From the NCBI GenBank assembly GCA_947492175.1, contig CANLMQ010000018.1:60246-124245 (forward strand): DNA of 64,000 nucleotides, written 5' to 3'. Shown piece by piece: positions 16,090-23,655 of this stretch. Both the position numbers and the translations under genes were made by a program. The notes beneath the pieces were generated by a model that was given only the letters and a program-made list of their open reading frames with translations, searched no databases and was not told the DNA's origin. The first letter of the stretch is position 1. Every line of letters starts with the position of its first letter. The DNA is from an uncultured Draconibacterium sp. (GTDB lineage: Bacteria > Bacteroidota > Bacteroidia > Bacteroidales > Prolixibacteraceae).

Positions 16090-16777
16090 AGCAATTCAGA
16101 ATGTATCCCACTTTTATTACATTTTCAATCTGGACATTTGGGTCCTGCGACATATACTTTCTTAATTTCGATATAAATACATCCAGACTTCTTCCTGCAA
16201 AATAATCGTTTTCACCCCAAATGGCAGTCAGAATCTGTTCGCGACGCACAAGTTTCTTTTTCGACTGGCACAACATCCTCAAAATTTCTGCTTCGCGCGT
16301 AGTTAGACGTTTTATGGTACCCTGATAACTCAACGACAAATTTTCAAAATCAAACTCATACAATCCTATCCGGAAAACTTTATCAGCAGCGGCACCCGTT
16401 AGATCCGTCCGTTTGCTAATGGCTACAATTTTACACCACAGCTCATCTTCGTCAAAAGGTTTGGTTATATAATCGTCAGCTCCAATGTCGTAACCCTTCA
16501 TTTTATCTTCTTTCAATCCACGCGCCGTTAAAAACACCACAGGAATATCGGGATCTATTGTTTTTACTTTCCGGGCAATCGTAAATCCGTCCACTTTGGG
16601 AAGCATCACGTCGAAAATGCAAAAATTAAAACTCCCTTTTGTAAACCCGTTAAAAGCCGATTCTCCATCGCGGAAAAGAGTAATTTTCACATTACGGCTT
16701 TCAAAAAAATCAACCAGTAAAATCCCAAGGTTAAGATCATCTTCGGCAAGTAATATATTTAAATTGTTTTCAGTCAT
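16088..16777 (-). CDS. OmpR/PhoB family response regulator
   Basis: 229 residues from ATG 16777, chosen because MTENNLNILLAEDDLNLG is the normal receiver start. The reading frame stays open for 31 codons upstream, but that part lies inside the kinase gene. The receiver domain (1-120) has the acidic pocket AEDD, the phospho-acceptor Asp56 (FDVMLP), and Lys in the TKPFDEDEL motif. The winged-helix effector domain (about 135-229) contains LTTREAEILRMLC and RSLDVFISKLRKYM. The start codon overlaps the kinase stop by 8 bp (ATGACTGA), so the two are translationally coupled. It most likely binds direct-repeat sites; TTAAC boxes in front of both neighbouring Cys-rich genes are the obvious candidates. 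Confidence 0.93.
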   Translation of the reverse strand: MTENNLNILLAEDDLNLGILLVDFFESRNVKITLFRDGESAFNGFTKGSFNFCIFDVMLPKVDGFTIARKVKTIDPDIPVVFLTARGLKEDKMKGYDIGADDYITKPFDEDELWCKIVAISKRTDLTGAAADKVFRIGLYEFDFENLSLSYQGTIKRLTTREAEILRMLCQSKKKLVRREQILTAIWGENDYFAGRSLDVFISKLRKYMSQDPNVQIENVIKVGYILNC

Positions 16778-18041
16778 TTTGTTCAGATAACAGAGGTAAA
16801 GATAAGGTAAAAACAGTTCCTGTCTTTTCGTCACTTTCAAGGGTAATATTTCCGTCGTGTGCTTCAACAACTTTTTTTACATAAGCCAATCCAATTCCAA
16901 ATCCTTTTACATTATGCACATTTCCGGTTGGCACACGGTAATACTTTTCAAAAATATATTTCTGATATTTATGTGGAATTCCAATTCCGTTATCGCTTAC
17001 CGATACCGATATTGTTTCGCTGGAACTTAAAGTTTGCACAACAATTTCGGGAGCCTCTTTTGAATATTTTATTGCGTTTGAAAGTAGGTTTACAAACACA
17101 TTTGTTAAATGTAGCCTGTCTGCATAAACCAAAGCTTTATCAGCATTTCTGTTTACTGTAATTTTACCATTCCTGTCCTGAACAATCATTTCAAAGGTAG
17201 AAACGCTATCGTTAATTATATCATGTATATTTTGCGGTTCTTTTGAATAATCAAATTCATCGCGTTCAATGGCAGCAAGATGCAAGAGGCTTTCAACCAA
17301 ATGCTGCAGTTTCCGGTTTTCTTTTGAAATAAGATTGGCGTAATTTTCCAGTTTTTCTTCGTTTGCATACCTTTTTTTCCTGATCATATTTGAAGCCAGG
17401 GCAATAGATGACAAAGGTGTTTTAAACTCGTGACTTACATTATTCAGAAGTTCTTTGGTATGTTCTGCAATACGAAGTTCCTGTTTATATAAACGCTGCA
17501 AGTACCACAGAGCCAATATCATTAAAAAAATCAGTAGTACCGAAGCCAAAAACATCAATCCTGTTTTTTCCAAAAAGAACCTGGTCCTGCTCGGAAATTC
17601 AACAACCAACTCATACCCGGCTTGTCCTATTAGTTTCCCGAGGTCTTTGGAGTAATACAATCCCTTGTCCAGCTTTTTTTCAATGGCTTTTAATTCGTGG
17701 GATCCCGTTTTAAGTATCAGCAAATCATATTCTAAAAATATATCGTATGATTCCAGCTCCTTATCAATAGCATGATGAATTTTTTCCCAAACTCCGGTAG
17801 ACGTAAGTTGGGCCTCCAATCGTACCGAATCACATGCAACACACTCTTTCATCATGCTACAAAACGGTTTATTGGCCTTTAAATTTGAAAACGTTTGATT
17901 AAGAGCCAGGGTCACACTTTTCTGAAATACCTTTTCCTGAAAACTTATGGAATACACTATCCAGCGGACCTGTGTGGCCAGAAGTGCAAAAATTACAACC
18001 AAAGTAAAAGCCAGAATGTATTTTTGAATTATACCCTTCAT
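16770..18041 (-). CDS. Sensor histidine kinase with periplasmic CX5CX2C sensor
   Basis: 423 residues. One membrane segment spans about 8-28, a periplasmic sensor about 29-158, and a second segment about 160-181. HisKA follows with His204 in NVSHEFKTPL, then an ATPase domain with N box (NVFVNLLSNAIKYS), G1 (VSDNGIGIP) and G2 (GFGIGLAYVKKVV). There is no obvious HAMP domain. The sensor has three close cysteines, Cys61, Cys67 and Cys70 (FCSMMKECVAC), right after the first helix. Their spacing and periplasmic position suggest metal, heme/FeS or thiol-redox sensing. The kinase and its regulator are encoded between two genes for exported six-Cys proteins, which points to a common redox or metal signal. 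The specific ligand is unknown. Confidence 0.92.
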   Translation of the reverse strand: MKGIIQKYILAFTLVVIFALLATQVRWIVYSISFQEKVFQKSVTLALNQTFSNLKANKPFCSMMKECVACDSVRLEAQLTSTGVWEKIHHAIDKELESYDIFLEYDLLILKTGSHELKAIEKKLDKGLYYSKDLGKLIGQAGYELVVEFPSRTRFFLEKTGLMFLASVLLIFLMILALWYLQRLYKQELRIAEHTKELLNNVSHEFKTPLSSIALASNMIRKKRYANEEKLENYANLISKENRKLQHLVESLLHLAAIERDEFDYSKEPQNIHDIINDSVSTFEMIVQDRNGKITVNRNADKALVYADRLHLTNVFVNLLSNAIKYSKEAPEIVVQTLSSSETISVSVSDNGIGIPHKYQKYIFEKYYRVPTGNVHNVKGFGIGLAYVKKVVEAHDGNITLESDEKTGTVFTLSLPLLSEQND

Positions 18042-18219
18042 TTAATATTCGAATAAGAGTGCACTATCATTTAACACATACAACTTTACAATGTTAGCAA
18101 TTTGTATTCTTTTTTTCTCTGCTCTGTAAAATGGTTTCGTACCAGATGTTCTGTTTCCTGTCCATGCCAATTAAGCATACACCTCAAAAATAGAGAATTA
18201 CAAAAGAACACCCGACCTG

Positions 18220-18245
18220 TTAACCGACATTAACACCTCGTTAAC
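18220..18245 (+). promoter_or_regulatory. Three TTAAC boxes spaced 10 and 11 bp before the second Cys-rich gene
   Basis: TTAAC at 18220, 18230 and 18241. The last box ends 22 bp before the TATATTTG -7 element (18268-18275), where the -33 box would normally be and is missing. This fits an activator-dependent promoter. Confidence 0.45.
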
Positions 18246-18267
18246 CCCGTTTTTACATAAAGATGAA

Positions 18268-18275
18268 TATATTTG
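18268..18275 (+). promoter_or_regulatory. -7 box of the second Lys/Cys-rich gene
   Basis: TATATTTG is a perfect TAnnTTTG match 26 bp before the start codon. No TTTG -33 box is found, only the TTAAC repeats. Confidence 0.5.
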
Positions 18276-18300
18276 AGAAAATTTTGTAATAAAAACCGAA

Positions 18301-18654
18301 ATGAACATGAAAAAACTGGTATTAATTTTAGCATTGGTAATGGCATATGGCGTATCAATTTCCAATGCATCGCCAAAAGCAATTTCTTCAGAGAAAGCAA
18401 AAGTAACAATTGTTGCAGACAGTGATGATTTTTCAGTAGCTCTTGAAGATGAAAAAGACAAAAAGAAAACAAAAAAGACAGCTACTGCTAAAAAAGCCTG
18501 CACTGGCGACAAAGCCACTGTCGAAGTAGAAGACAATACAGCAGGCTGTAGCGAAGCTCAGAAAAAAAGTTGTGCAGCTGCAGGTAAAAGTTGTGGCGCT
18601 GAAAAAACTGCAACAACAACTACAAAAAGTTGCTGCGGTTCAAAGAAAAAGTAA
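18301..18654 (+). CDS. Exported Lys/Cys-rich small protein, paralogue 2
   Basis: 117 residues, start MNMKKLVLILALVMAYGVS (an internal ATG at 18307 would also give a complete signal peptide). The mature part has an acidic DSDDFSVALEDEKDKKKTKK stretch, then six Cys in AC, GC, SC, SC and CC contexts in a Lys/Ala/Thr-rich tail. Signal peptide, acidic block and Cys-rich tail follow the same order as the 15710 gene, so the two are paralogues. It is divergent from the kinase gene and upstream of hydF. The strong -7 box and the terminator directly after the gene imply a short abundant mRNA. Function unknown; metal or thiol chemistry in the envelope is an inference. Confidence 0.8.
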   Translation: MNMKKLVLILALVMAYGVSISNASPKAISSEKAKVTIVADSDDFSVALEDEKDKKKTKKTATAKKACTGDKATVEVEDNTAGCSEAQKKSCAAAGKSCGAEKTATTTTKSCCGSKKK

Positions 18655-18673
18655 TTTATACTTTCTATATTTT

Positions 18674-18701
18674 AAAAGGGTGCTCATAGCACCCTTTTTT
18701 A
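18674..18701 (+). terminator. Rho-independent terminator after the second Cys-rich gene
   Basis: GGGTGCT (18678-18684) and AGCACCC (18688-18694) form a 7-bp stem with a 3-nt loop, flanked by A-run and T-run. Confidence 0.88.
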
Positions 18702-18760
18702 TTGGTTGTATTGCAGAAAATAGATTGAATTTGTACTTTCATCGTTCTTAAAATCCGTTT

Positions 18761-19984
18761 ATGAGGGCACCAAAATCGTTTCGTTTACACATAGGAATTT
18801 TTGGCCGCAGAAATGCCGGCAAATCAAGCATTTTAAATGCCCTTACACATCAGGATGTTTCCATAGTTTCGGAAGTGGCAGGCACTACTACCGACCCTGT
18901 TGAAAAACCTATGGAACTGCTTCCGCTGGGGCCCGTACTTTTTATCGACACTGCCGGAATTGACGATGTTGGGGCTTTGGGAGAAAAACGTATTGCAAAA
19001 ACGCTGGCTGTATTCGACCGAACCGACTTGGGAATTATTGTAAGCAATTACGAGGATTGGGGTGAATACGAACATAAACTTATGAACGAGTTAAAAGACC
19101 GCGCAATACCGTTTGTGGTTGTTTTTAATAAAACCGATCTTACTCACGAAAAGATTGAGCTAAACGAAAAGCTAAAAAACGACAAGATAAAATTTGTACA
19201 AACTTCGGCTTTAAAAGGAACAGGGATTTTAGAGTTACGCCAATTGTTATTGAATTCGGCTCCGGCTGACTACATAAACCGGCCAAGCATTTTAGCCGAT
19301 TTGGTAGGTGCCGGTGAAGCAGCAATTTTAGTTGTACCCATTGACAAAGAAGCTCCTAAAGGAAGGTTGATTTTGCCACAGGTACAAAGTATTCGGGATT
19401 TGCTTGACAACGATTCTTTTTGTATGGTAGTAAAGGAACGCGAATTGCGAGAAGCTCTTTCGCGATTTAATAAACCTCCCAAATTAGTTGTTACCGATTC
19501 GCAGGCCTTTTTAAAAGTTGCTGCCGATACTCCTCCCGAAATTCCATTAACTTCGTTTTCAATATTATTTGCTCGTTTTCAGGGCGATCTAACGGAGCTG
19601 GTACGTGGTGCAATGGCCATCGACCAGCTAAAATCGGGCGATAAAGTTTTAATTGCCGAAGCATGCTCGCACCATCCGATTGGCGAAGATATTGGAACCG
19701 TAAAAATACCACGGTGGCTTACCCAGTATGTAGGTGGTAAATTACAAATAGACAGCACCCGGGGACACGATTTCCCTCCCAACCTAAAGGAATACAAACT
19801 TATAATTCATTGCGGAGCATGCATGTGGAACCGACGTGAAATGCTCAGCCGCATTATGAAAGCCCGTCAGGCAGGAGTGCCAATTACCAACTACGGCTTA
19901 ACAATTGCTTATTCGCTCGGTATTTTCGAACGGGCATTGGAGCCCTTCCCGGCTGCTTTGGAAGTATATAAAAGCAGACTTTAA
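18761..19984 (+). CDS. hydF: [FeFe]-hydrogenase H-cluster maturation GTPase HydF
   Basis: 407 residues. The N-terminal Era/TrmE-like GTPase domain has the P-loop GRRNAGKS (15-22), DTAGIDD (63-69) and NKTD (123-126). A dimerisation domain follows. The C-terminal cluster domain has Cys302-x-His304, then 45 residues, then His350-Cys351-x-x-Cys354 (HCGACMWN), the known [4Fe-4S] ligand set. HydF is the scaffold on which the 2Fe subcluster is finished and handed to apo-hydrogenase. It is separated from the other hyd genes only by aspA and the Cys-protein/two-component block, and it follows a terminator, so it probably has its own promoter. Confidence 0.96.
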   Translation: MRAPKSFRLHIGIFGRRNAGKSSILNALTHQDVSIVSEVAGTTTDPVEKPMELLPLGPVLFIDTAGIDDVGALGEKRIAKTLAVFDRTDLGIIVSNYEDWGEYEHKLMNELKDRAIPFVVVFNKTDLTHEKIELNEKLKNDKIKFVQTSALKGTGILELRQLLLNSAPADYINRPSILADLVGAGEAAILVVPIDKEAPKGRLILPQVQSIRDLLDNDSFCMVVKERELREALSRFNKPPKLVVTDSQAFLKVAADTPPEIPLTSFSILFARFQGDLTELVRGAMAIDQLKSGDKVLIAEACSHHPIGEDIGTVKIPRWLTQYVGGKLQIDSTRGHDFPPNLKEYKLIIHCGACMWNRREMLSRIMKARQAGVPITNYGLTIAYSLGIFERALEPFPAALEVYKSRL

Positions 19985-20409
19985 CTTTCCAGTTTTTGTT
20001 TTCTGAAAAGTCCAAAAAACTCAATTTTACCGGCAACATCTTTTTTAAGCATTTTCAGATTTCCCTTTTCAAATGCAAATTGAAACTCAATACTTTTCCT
20101 AAAATTAGTAGGATGAATAAGAGTAATAAAATTTCTTGATACACTCCAGTTCCCTTTTTTTAAGTCCTGCACAAGATCTATTGGCATTGTTGATATTATT
20201 GAAAACACACCACCGCCTCCAAAATCTATAATCAACTCTTCATTCCGCTTTTTCAAATCTTCTTCCTGAAAATGTAGCAGTTCTTCTCCTTTATCTACAA
20301 AATACTCATATAAATGCCACCCCCCGGGAATCTTTCTCCCCGGCCGTTCAAACAATTCTGTTGAGCTCAGCCAGTCTGCTATTCTAAAAAAAAATGTTTT
20401 TGTAGCCAT
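19981..20409 (-). CDS. Hypothetical 142-residue protein
   Basis: I use ATG 20409 (MATKTFFFRIADWLSS). The frame stays open 13 codons upstream, but that part is basic and unlike a protein start. There is no signal peptide or membrane segment. Alternating hydrophobic residues and short strands (LIIDFGGGGVFSII, NWSVSRNFITLIH, SIEFQFAFEKGNLKML, KIEFFGLFRK) suggest a small beta barrel of lipocalin-like type, but no family motif is certain. It overlaps the hydF stop codon by 4 bp tail to tail. Unknown function. Confidence 0.65.
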   Translation of the reverse strand: MATKTFFFRIADWLSSTELFERPGRKIPGGWHLYEYFVDKGEELLHFQEEDLKKRNEELIIDFGGGGVFSIISTMPIDLVQDLKKGNWSVSRNFITLIHPTNFRKSIEFQFAFEKGNLKMLKKDVAGKIEFFGLFRKQKLES

Positions 20410-20665
20410 ACAAACTTTTCTCTCTCGTTTCTGACATAAAAGATACAAGATAGTTTAAAAACAACATCTAATTTTCGTCAGAATCTTGCAACTTTCTACC
20501 TGTTTCAAATGTCAGCTACCAGTAGCCAAAGTCGTCTTTGTAATTTCTCATTTCATCGAAGAAAGAACTTGCATTAACGAATTAAGTAGCAATATTACAT
20601 CAACTTAAATACTTTGGCTCTCGTAATTTCGTTTTAAAAAATGACTTAACAGTAAAACTATAGCC

Positions 20666-21958
20666 ATGGAAACAGAAAAATTTCTGCAAGAATACCAATT
20701 CACCCTTGAATCGGAATTGGCTAAAAATCATCAACAGCAATTACAAAAAAGCAAAGAAAAAGGAGAAGAGGATGGTAAACGTAATCTTCCTTCGGTTGAT
20801 GACAATTTTACAACGCCAATAGAACAGGAGATACGAAGTAAATACCAGGCCGAAGTTGAAGGACTTTACCAAAACGGACGCCAGGTATTAAATGACTTAA
20901 AAGAAAATACCTTTAAACAGGTAAATCAGAAATTAAACGATTTGAATGAAACCAAAATCGCAGACCTCCTGAATGAAGCTGAAAATGAGAAAAAAAGAAA
21001 ACTGGATGAACTAACTCTCAATCATCTGGATACCGTAAAAGACATCGAAAACTCGCCGCACTATCAACTCGAAAAAAAGAGATTTGAAAAAATAAAAGCC
21101 CGCTGGGAAGAGGTATCAGCAAAACACAAGCGGCAAGAAACAAATATTCAGTTTAAACCTTACTGGGCGTATATTTTGTTATTACTCGGAATTGGTATTG
21201 CCGAGTTCCCGTTAAATAACCAGGTTTTTATTTCCTTTCGCGAAACACCCCTGCTAACTTTAATTATGGCCGGAGTTTTGGTAATTACCTTACCGTTTTT
21301 ATCCCATGCTGCCGGAAAACTTCTAAAACAAGTAAAAGAAAGGAGCATCTACCCTATTCTGTTTATTATCCTGTTTTTAACGGTTGGGACAATCAGCTAT
21401 TTTACCGCACTCTTACGCTCAAACTATTTGGGAGAACTGGGTGTTGCCCAGGAACAACTGCTTCTCGATCAATGGACCTTTTTTACCATCGGCATCATAC
21501 TTTTTATGGTAGGTACAGTGGCTTCCTTTTTTGCCCACGACAGCAGCAACGAATTTTATGAAGTTTATAACAAATATCACCGGGAAGAAAAAGAGTTTCT
21601 GAAACTCCAAAAAGAAGTAAGCGACAAAAGAGCCGCCGAAAAAGAGCATTTCGATGCGGAACGAAAACACATTCAAAAACAATTCGCAGCTAAAAACGAT
21701 GAGCTGAAAAATAAGCTACAAGATTTAAATAGCAAAAAAACTGAAATTACAGGAAACTATAACAAAATTCTGGCCTTTTGCCAAGGAATGGAACGCAAAA
21801 TCAACAATCGTTACAAAGAGGCGATCTTTAATTACCGCGATACCAACCTAACCTATCGTAACAACCACAAACAACCTAAAGCCTGGGGCGAGTTGGTACC
21901 CGACTTAAAAGGTTATTTTGTTGAAAACGGAATACTCACCGAAAATCCGAAAAAATGA
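20666..21958 (+). CDS. Coiled-coil membrane protein with four central helices, unknown function
   Basis: 430 residues. There is no signal peptide. Residues about 1-165 are charged and heptad-like (coiled coil). Four membrane segments follow: PYWAYILLLLGIGIAEF, LLTLIMAGVLVITLPFL, IYPILFIILFLTVGTI and WTFFTIGIILFMVGTVASFF (about 172-288). A second charged coiled coil (about 300-385) and a short tail end the protein. Both coiled coils should be on the same, cytoplasmic, side. The stop codon overlaps the start of the next gene (ATGA), so the two are translationally coupled. I recognise no family; the topology suggests a scaffold or tether rather than a transporter. Confidence 0.75.
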   Translation: METEKFLQEYQFTLESELAKNHQQQLQKSKEKGEEDGKRNLPSVDDNFTTPIEQEIRSKYQAEVEGLYQNGRQVLNDLKENTFKQVNQKLNDLNETKIADLLNEAENEKKRKLDELTLNHLDTVKDIENSPHYQLEKKRFEKIKARWEEVSAKHKRQETNIQFKPYWAYILLLLGIGIAEFPLNNQVFISFRETPLLTLIMAGVLVITLPFLSHAAGKLLKQVKERSIYPILFIILFLTVGTISYFTALLRSNYLGELGVAQEQLLLDQWTFFTIGIILFMVGTVASFFAHDSSNEFYEVYNKYHREEKEFLKLQKEVSDKRAAEKEHFDAERKHIQKQFAAKNDELKNKLQDLNSKKTEITGNYNKILAFCQGMERKINNRYKEAIFNYRDTNLTYRNNHKQPKAWGELVPDLKGYFVENGILTENPKK

Positions 21959-22713
21959 AAGCACAAAAAACAATAAAGATTCTTCCACTCTTCATCCTCC
22001 TGCTCTCGTTCTTTTCCTGCAAAACGGAAACGCCGCAAAAAACAGCAATTACAGTATTAATTGATGTTACCGACGAACGTTTTAAAGACTCCAATTTTGT
22101 TTCAGAGAATCTTCCAAAATTCCTCCGATTAATGAAGCTCAACAAAGAAACCGGTGGATTCTCGGGCGGAGAAATAAAACTTTCATTGATAAATGAAGTT
22201 TCCGATTCCAAATCAAAAACAATTAAAATTGATGTGGGAGAAACCGGAATGATGGGAGAAAATCCACTCAACCGGAAAGATGAAGTTGAACGATTCTACA
22301 ACGAGCTGGAACAATCCTTTTCATCAATTATAGAAAAGGCAGACTGGGGAACAAATGCTTCGAAAATATACCAGAAAGTAACACGCGAGTGTATTAAAAT
22401 GAATAAAACCGAAGCTGACAGAAAATATCTGCTTATATACTCCGACATGCTGGAAAATAGTTCTCAATTTAGTTTTTACGGGCAAAACTGGAAAAAACGG
22501 ATTGAGAAAATGATGGAAGAACCGGAAAAGACAATCGAACTTCTTGCCCAAAAGGGACCTGCCCTCCCTGATTTAAGTACGTTTGATATATACATTATTG
22601 CAACGCGTACTTCTGGCAACGATGAAAAAATCAATCTCTCAGAACAATTCTGGACTACACTTTTTGAATACCAAGGCGCTTCTGTAACTTTTGGATCGGG
22701 ATTAGAGATTTAG
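21955..22713 (+). CDS. Lipoprotein with a von Willebrand A-like core, unknown function
   Basis: 252 residues. The signal LPLFILLLSFFSC gives a lipidated Cys21. Straight after comes ITVLIDVTDERFKDSNF, resembling the first strand and metal-site loop of a vWA-like fold, and later YLLIYSDMLENSSQF and TFDIYIIATRTSG, which would be further core strands. The metal-site motif is not the textbook DxSxS, so the assignment is tentative. It is translationally coupled (4-bp overlap) to the four-helix coiled-coil protein upstream, which argues that the two work together across the inner membrane. No neighbouring gene hints at the process. Confidence 0.7.
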   Translation: MKAQKTIKILPLFILLLSFFSCKTETPQKTAITVLIDVTDERFKDSNFVSENLPKFLRLMKLNKETGGFSGGEIKLSLINEVSDSKSKTIKIDVGETGMMGENPLNRKDEVERFYNELEQSFSSIIEKADWGTNASKIYQKVTRECIKMNKTEADRKYLLIYSDMLENSSQFSFYGQNWKKRIEKMMEEPEKTIELLAQKGPALPDLSTFDIYIIATRTSGNDEKINLSEQFWTTLFEYQGASVTFGSGLEI

Positions 22714-23005
22714 AACATAGAAAAAGGGTAGCCACCAGCCACCCTTGTATAGATTAACATTTTAATGATAAAAAATAAGGGTATACAATTTTAAATAAAC
22801 ATTTTTGGTCTGAGAAGATTAAGGAATTATAGTTATTAACAAATTAAAGTGTATAGTATGGCTTCCAACACAAAATTACAGCCTATTTGTTGCAACATAC
22901 TTCAGTTCTAAATTTATTACACAAATCAAATATCCTGCTAATAATCTGTAACTTATTCGCTCAACACCTATTTCAAAACAATTAGTGTCTATTTTAAATC
23001 ATCTG
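22714..23005. other. Intergenic stretch without a gene before the rpsO promoter
   Basis: AT-rich and closed in all frames. A weak hairpin at 22724-22747 (AAGGGT ... ACCCTT) follows the lipoprotein gene but lacks a T-run. Confidence 0.4.
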
Positions 23006-23036
23006 TTTGAAAATCAAAAACTTTTATATATTTTTG
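23006..23036 (+). promoter_or_regulatory. Predicted rpsO promoter
   Basis: TTTG (23006-23009), a 19-bp spacer and TATTTTTG (23029-23036) are a perfect Bacteroidota housekeeping promoter. Transcription should start near 23043. Confidence 0.7.
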
Positions 23037-23048
23037 CAGCCAATTAAT

Positions 23049-23087
23049 TTTAAACCGTTTCTATTTAACGCGATGTTGCGGTTTAAA
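23049..23087 (+). promoter_or_regulatory. Hairpin in the rpsO leader
   Basis: TTTAAACCG (23049-23057) pairs perfectly with CGGTTTAAA (23079-23087) across a 21-nt loop. It lies in the 5' leader of the S15 gene, where S15 autoregulates by binding its own mRNA in several bacteria. Whether this one does is untested. Confidence 0.4.
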
Positions 23088-23116
23088 GATTGTATAATAA
23101 AATAGTTCTTTAAAAA

Positions 23117-23386
23117 ATGTATTTAACAGCAGAAAAAAAAGCTGAATTATTTGCCCAACACGGTAAAGCAGCTACAGACACAGGAAGTGCAGAAGGTCAA
23201 ATTGCATTGTTCACATTCAGAATTAATCATCTGACAGAACACCTGAAACAAAACAAAAAAGACCACAGCACTCGTCGTGCATTGATTAAATTGGTAGGTA
23301 AGCGTCGCAGCTTGTTAGACTACCTTATTAAAAAAGATATCGAACGTTATCGTGCGATCATCAAAGAATTGAACTTACGTAAGTAA
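23117..23386 (+). CDS. rpsO: Ribosomal protein S15
   Basis: 89 residues, exactly the family length. The conserved helices GSAEGQIALFTFRINHLTEHL and DHSTRRALIKLVGKRRSLLDYL carry the rRNA-binding His, Asp and Ser-rich turns. S15 binds the h20-h22 three-way junction of 16S rRNA and nucleates assembly of the small-subunit platform. It is followed by a strong terminator and then pnp, the usual rpsO-pnp order, but here the terminator and the 270-bp gap imply that pnp is transcribed separately or by read-through. Confidence 0.98.
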   Translation: MYLTAEKKAELFAQHGKAATDTGSAEGQIALFTFRINHLTEHLKQNKKDHSTRRALIKLVGKRRSLLDYLIKKDIERYRAIIKELNLRK

Positions 23387-23394
23387 AGTATATT

Positions 23395-23428
23395 GAAAGG
23401 CAATGCATTGGTATTGCCTTTCTTTTTT
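23395..23428 (+). terminator. Rho-independent terminator after rpsO
   Basis: GAAAGGCAAT (23395-23404) pairs with ATTGCCTTTC (23413-23422), 8-nt loop, followed by six T. Confidence 0.9.
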
Positions 23429-23531
23429 GTAAATTGCAAAACCTCACCACCCATTGTAATTTAAACAAGATCTGTTCATTATTTAATTAAAGATTGAATT
23501 TCATTCAACATCACTATTCTCCCCGATTCTT

Positions 23532-23568
23532 ATCTGTCATCAGACAGATTACAAACATTTCGGTTTGT
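23532..23568 (+). promoter_or_regulatory. Two adjacent hairpins in the pnp upstream region
   Basis: ATCTGTC/GACAGAT (23532-23549, 4-nt loop) and ACAAAC/GTTTGT (23551-23568, 6-nt loop) lie back to back about 90 bp before pnp. If transcribed they could serve in leader-based control of PNPase, as seen in other bacteria. Confidence 0.35.
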
Positions 23569-23655
23569 AAAAAAAAGAGGTAGAAAGAGAAAGTATGAAA
23601 CGACAATTTGAAACTTATTAAAAACAGGTCGCAAACAAACAATTTATTAAGTATT

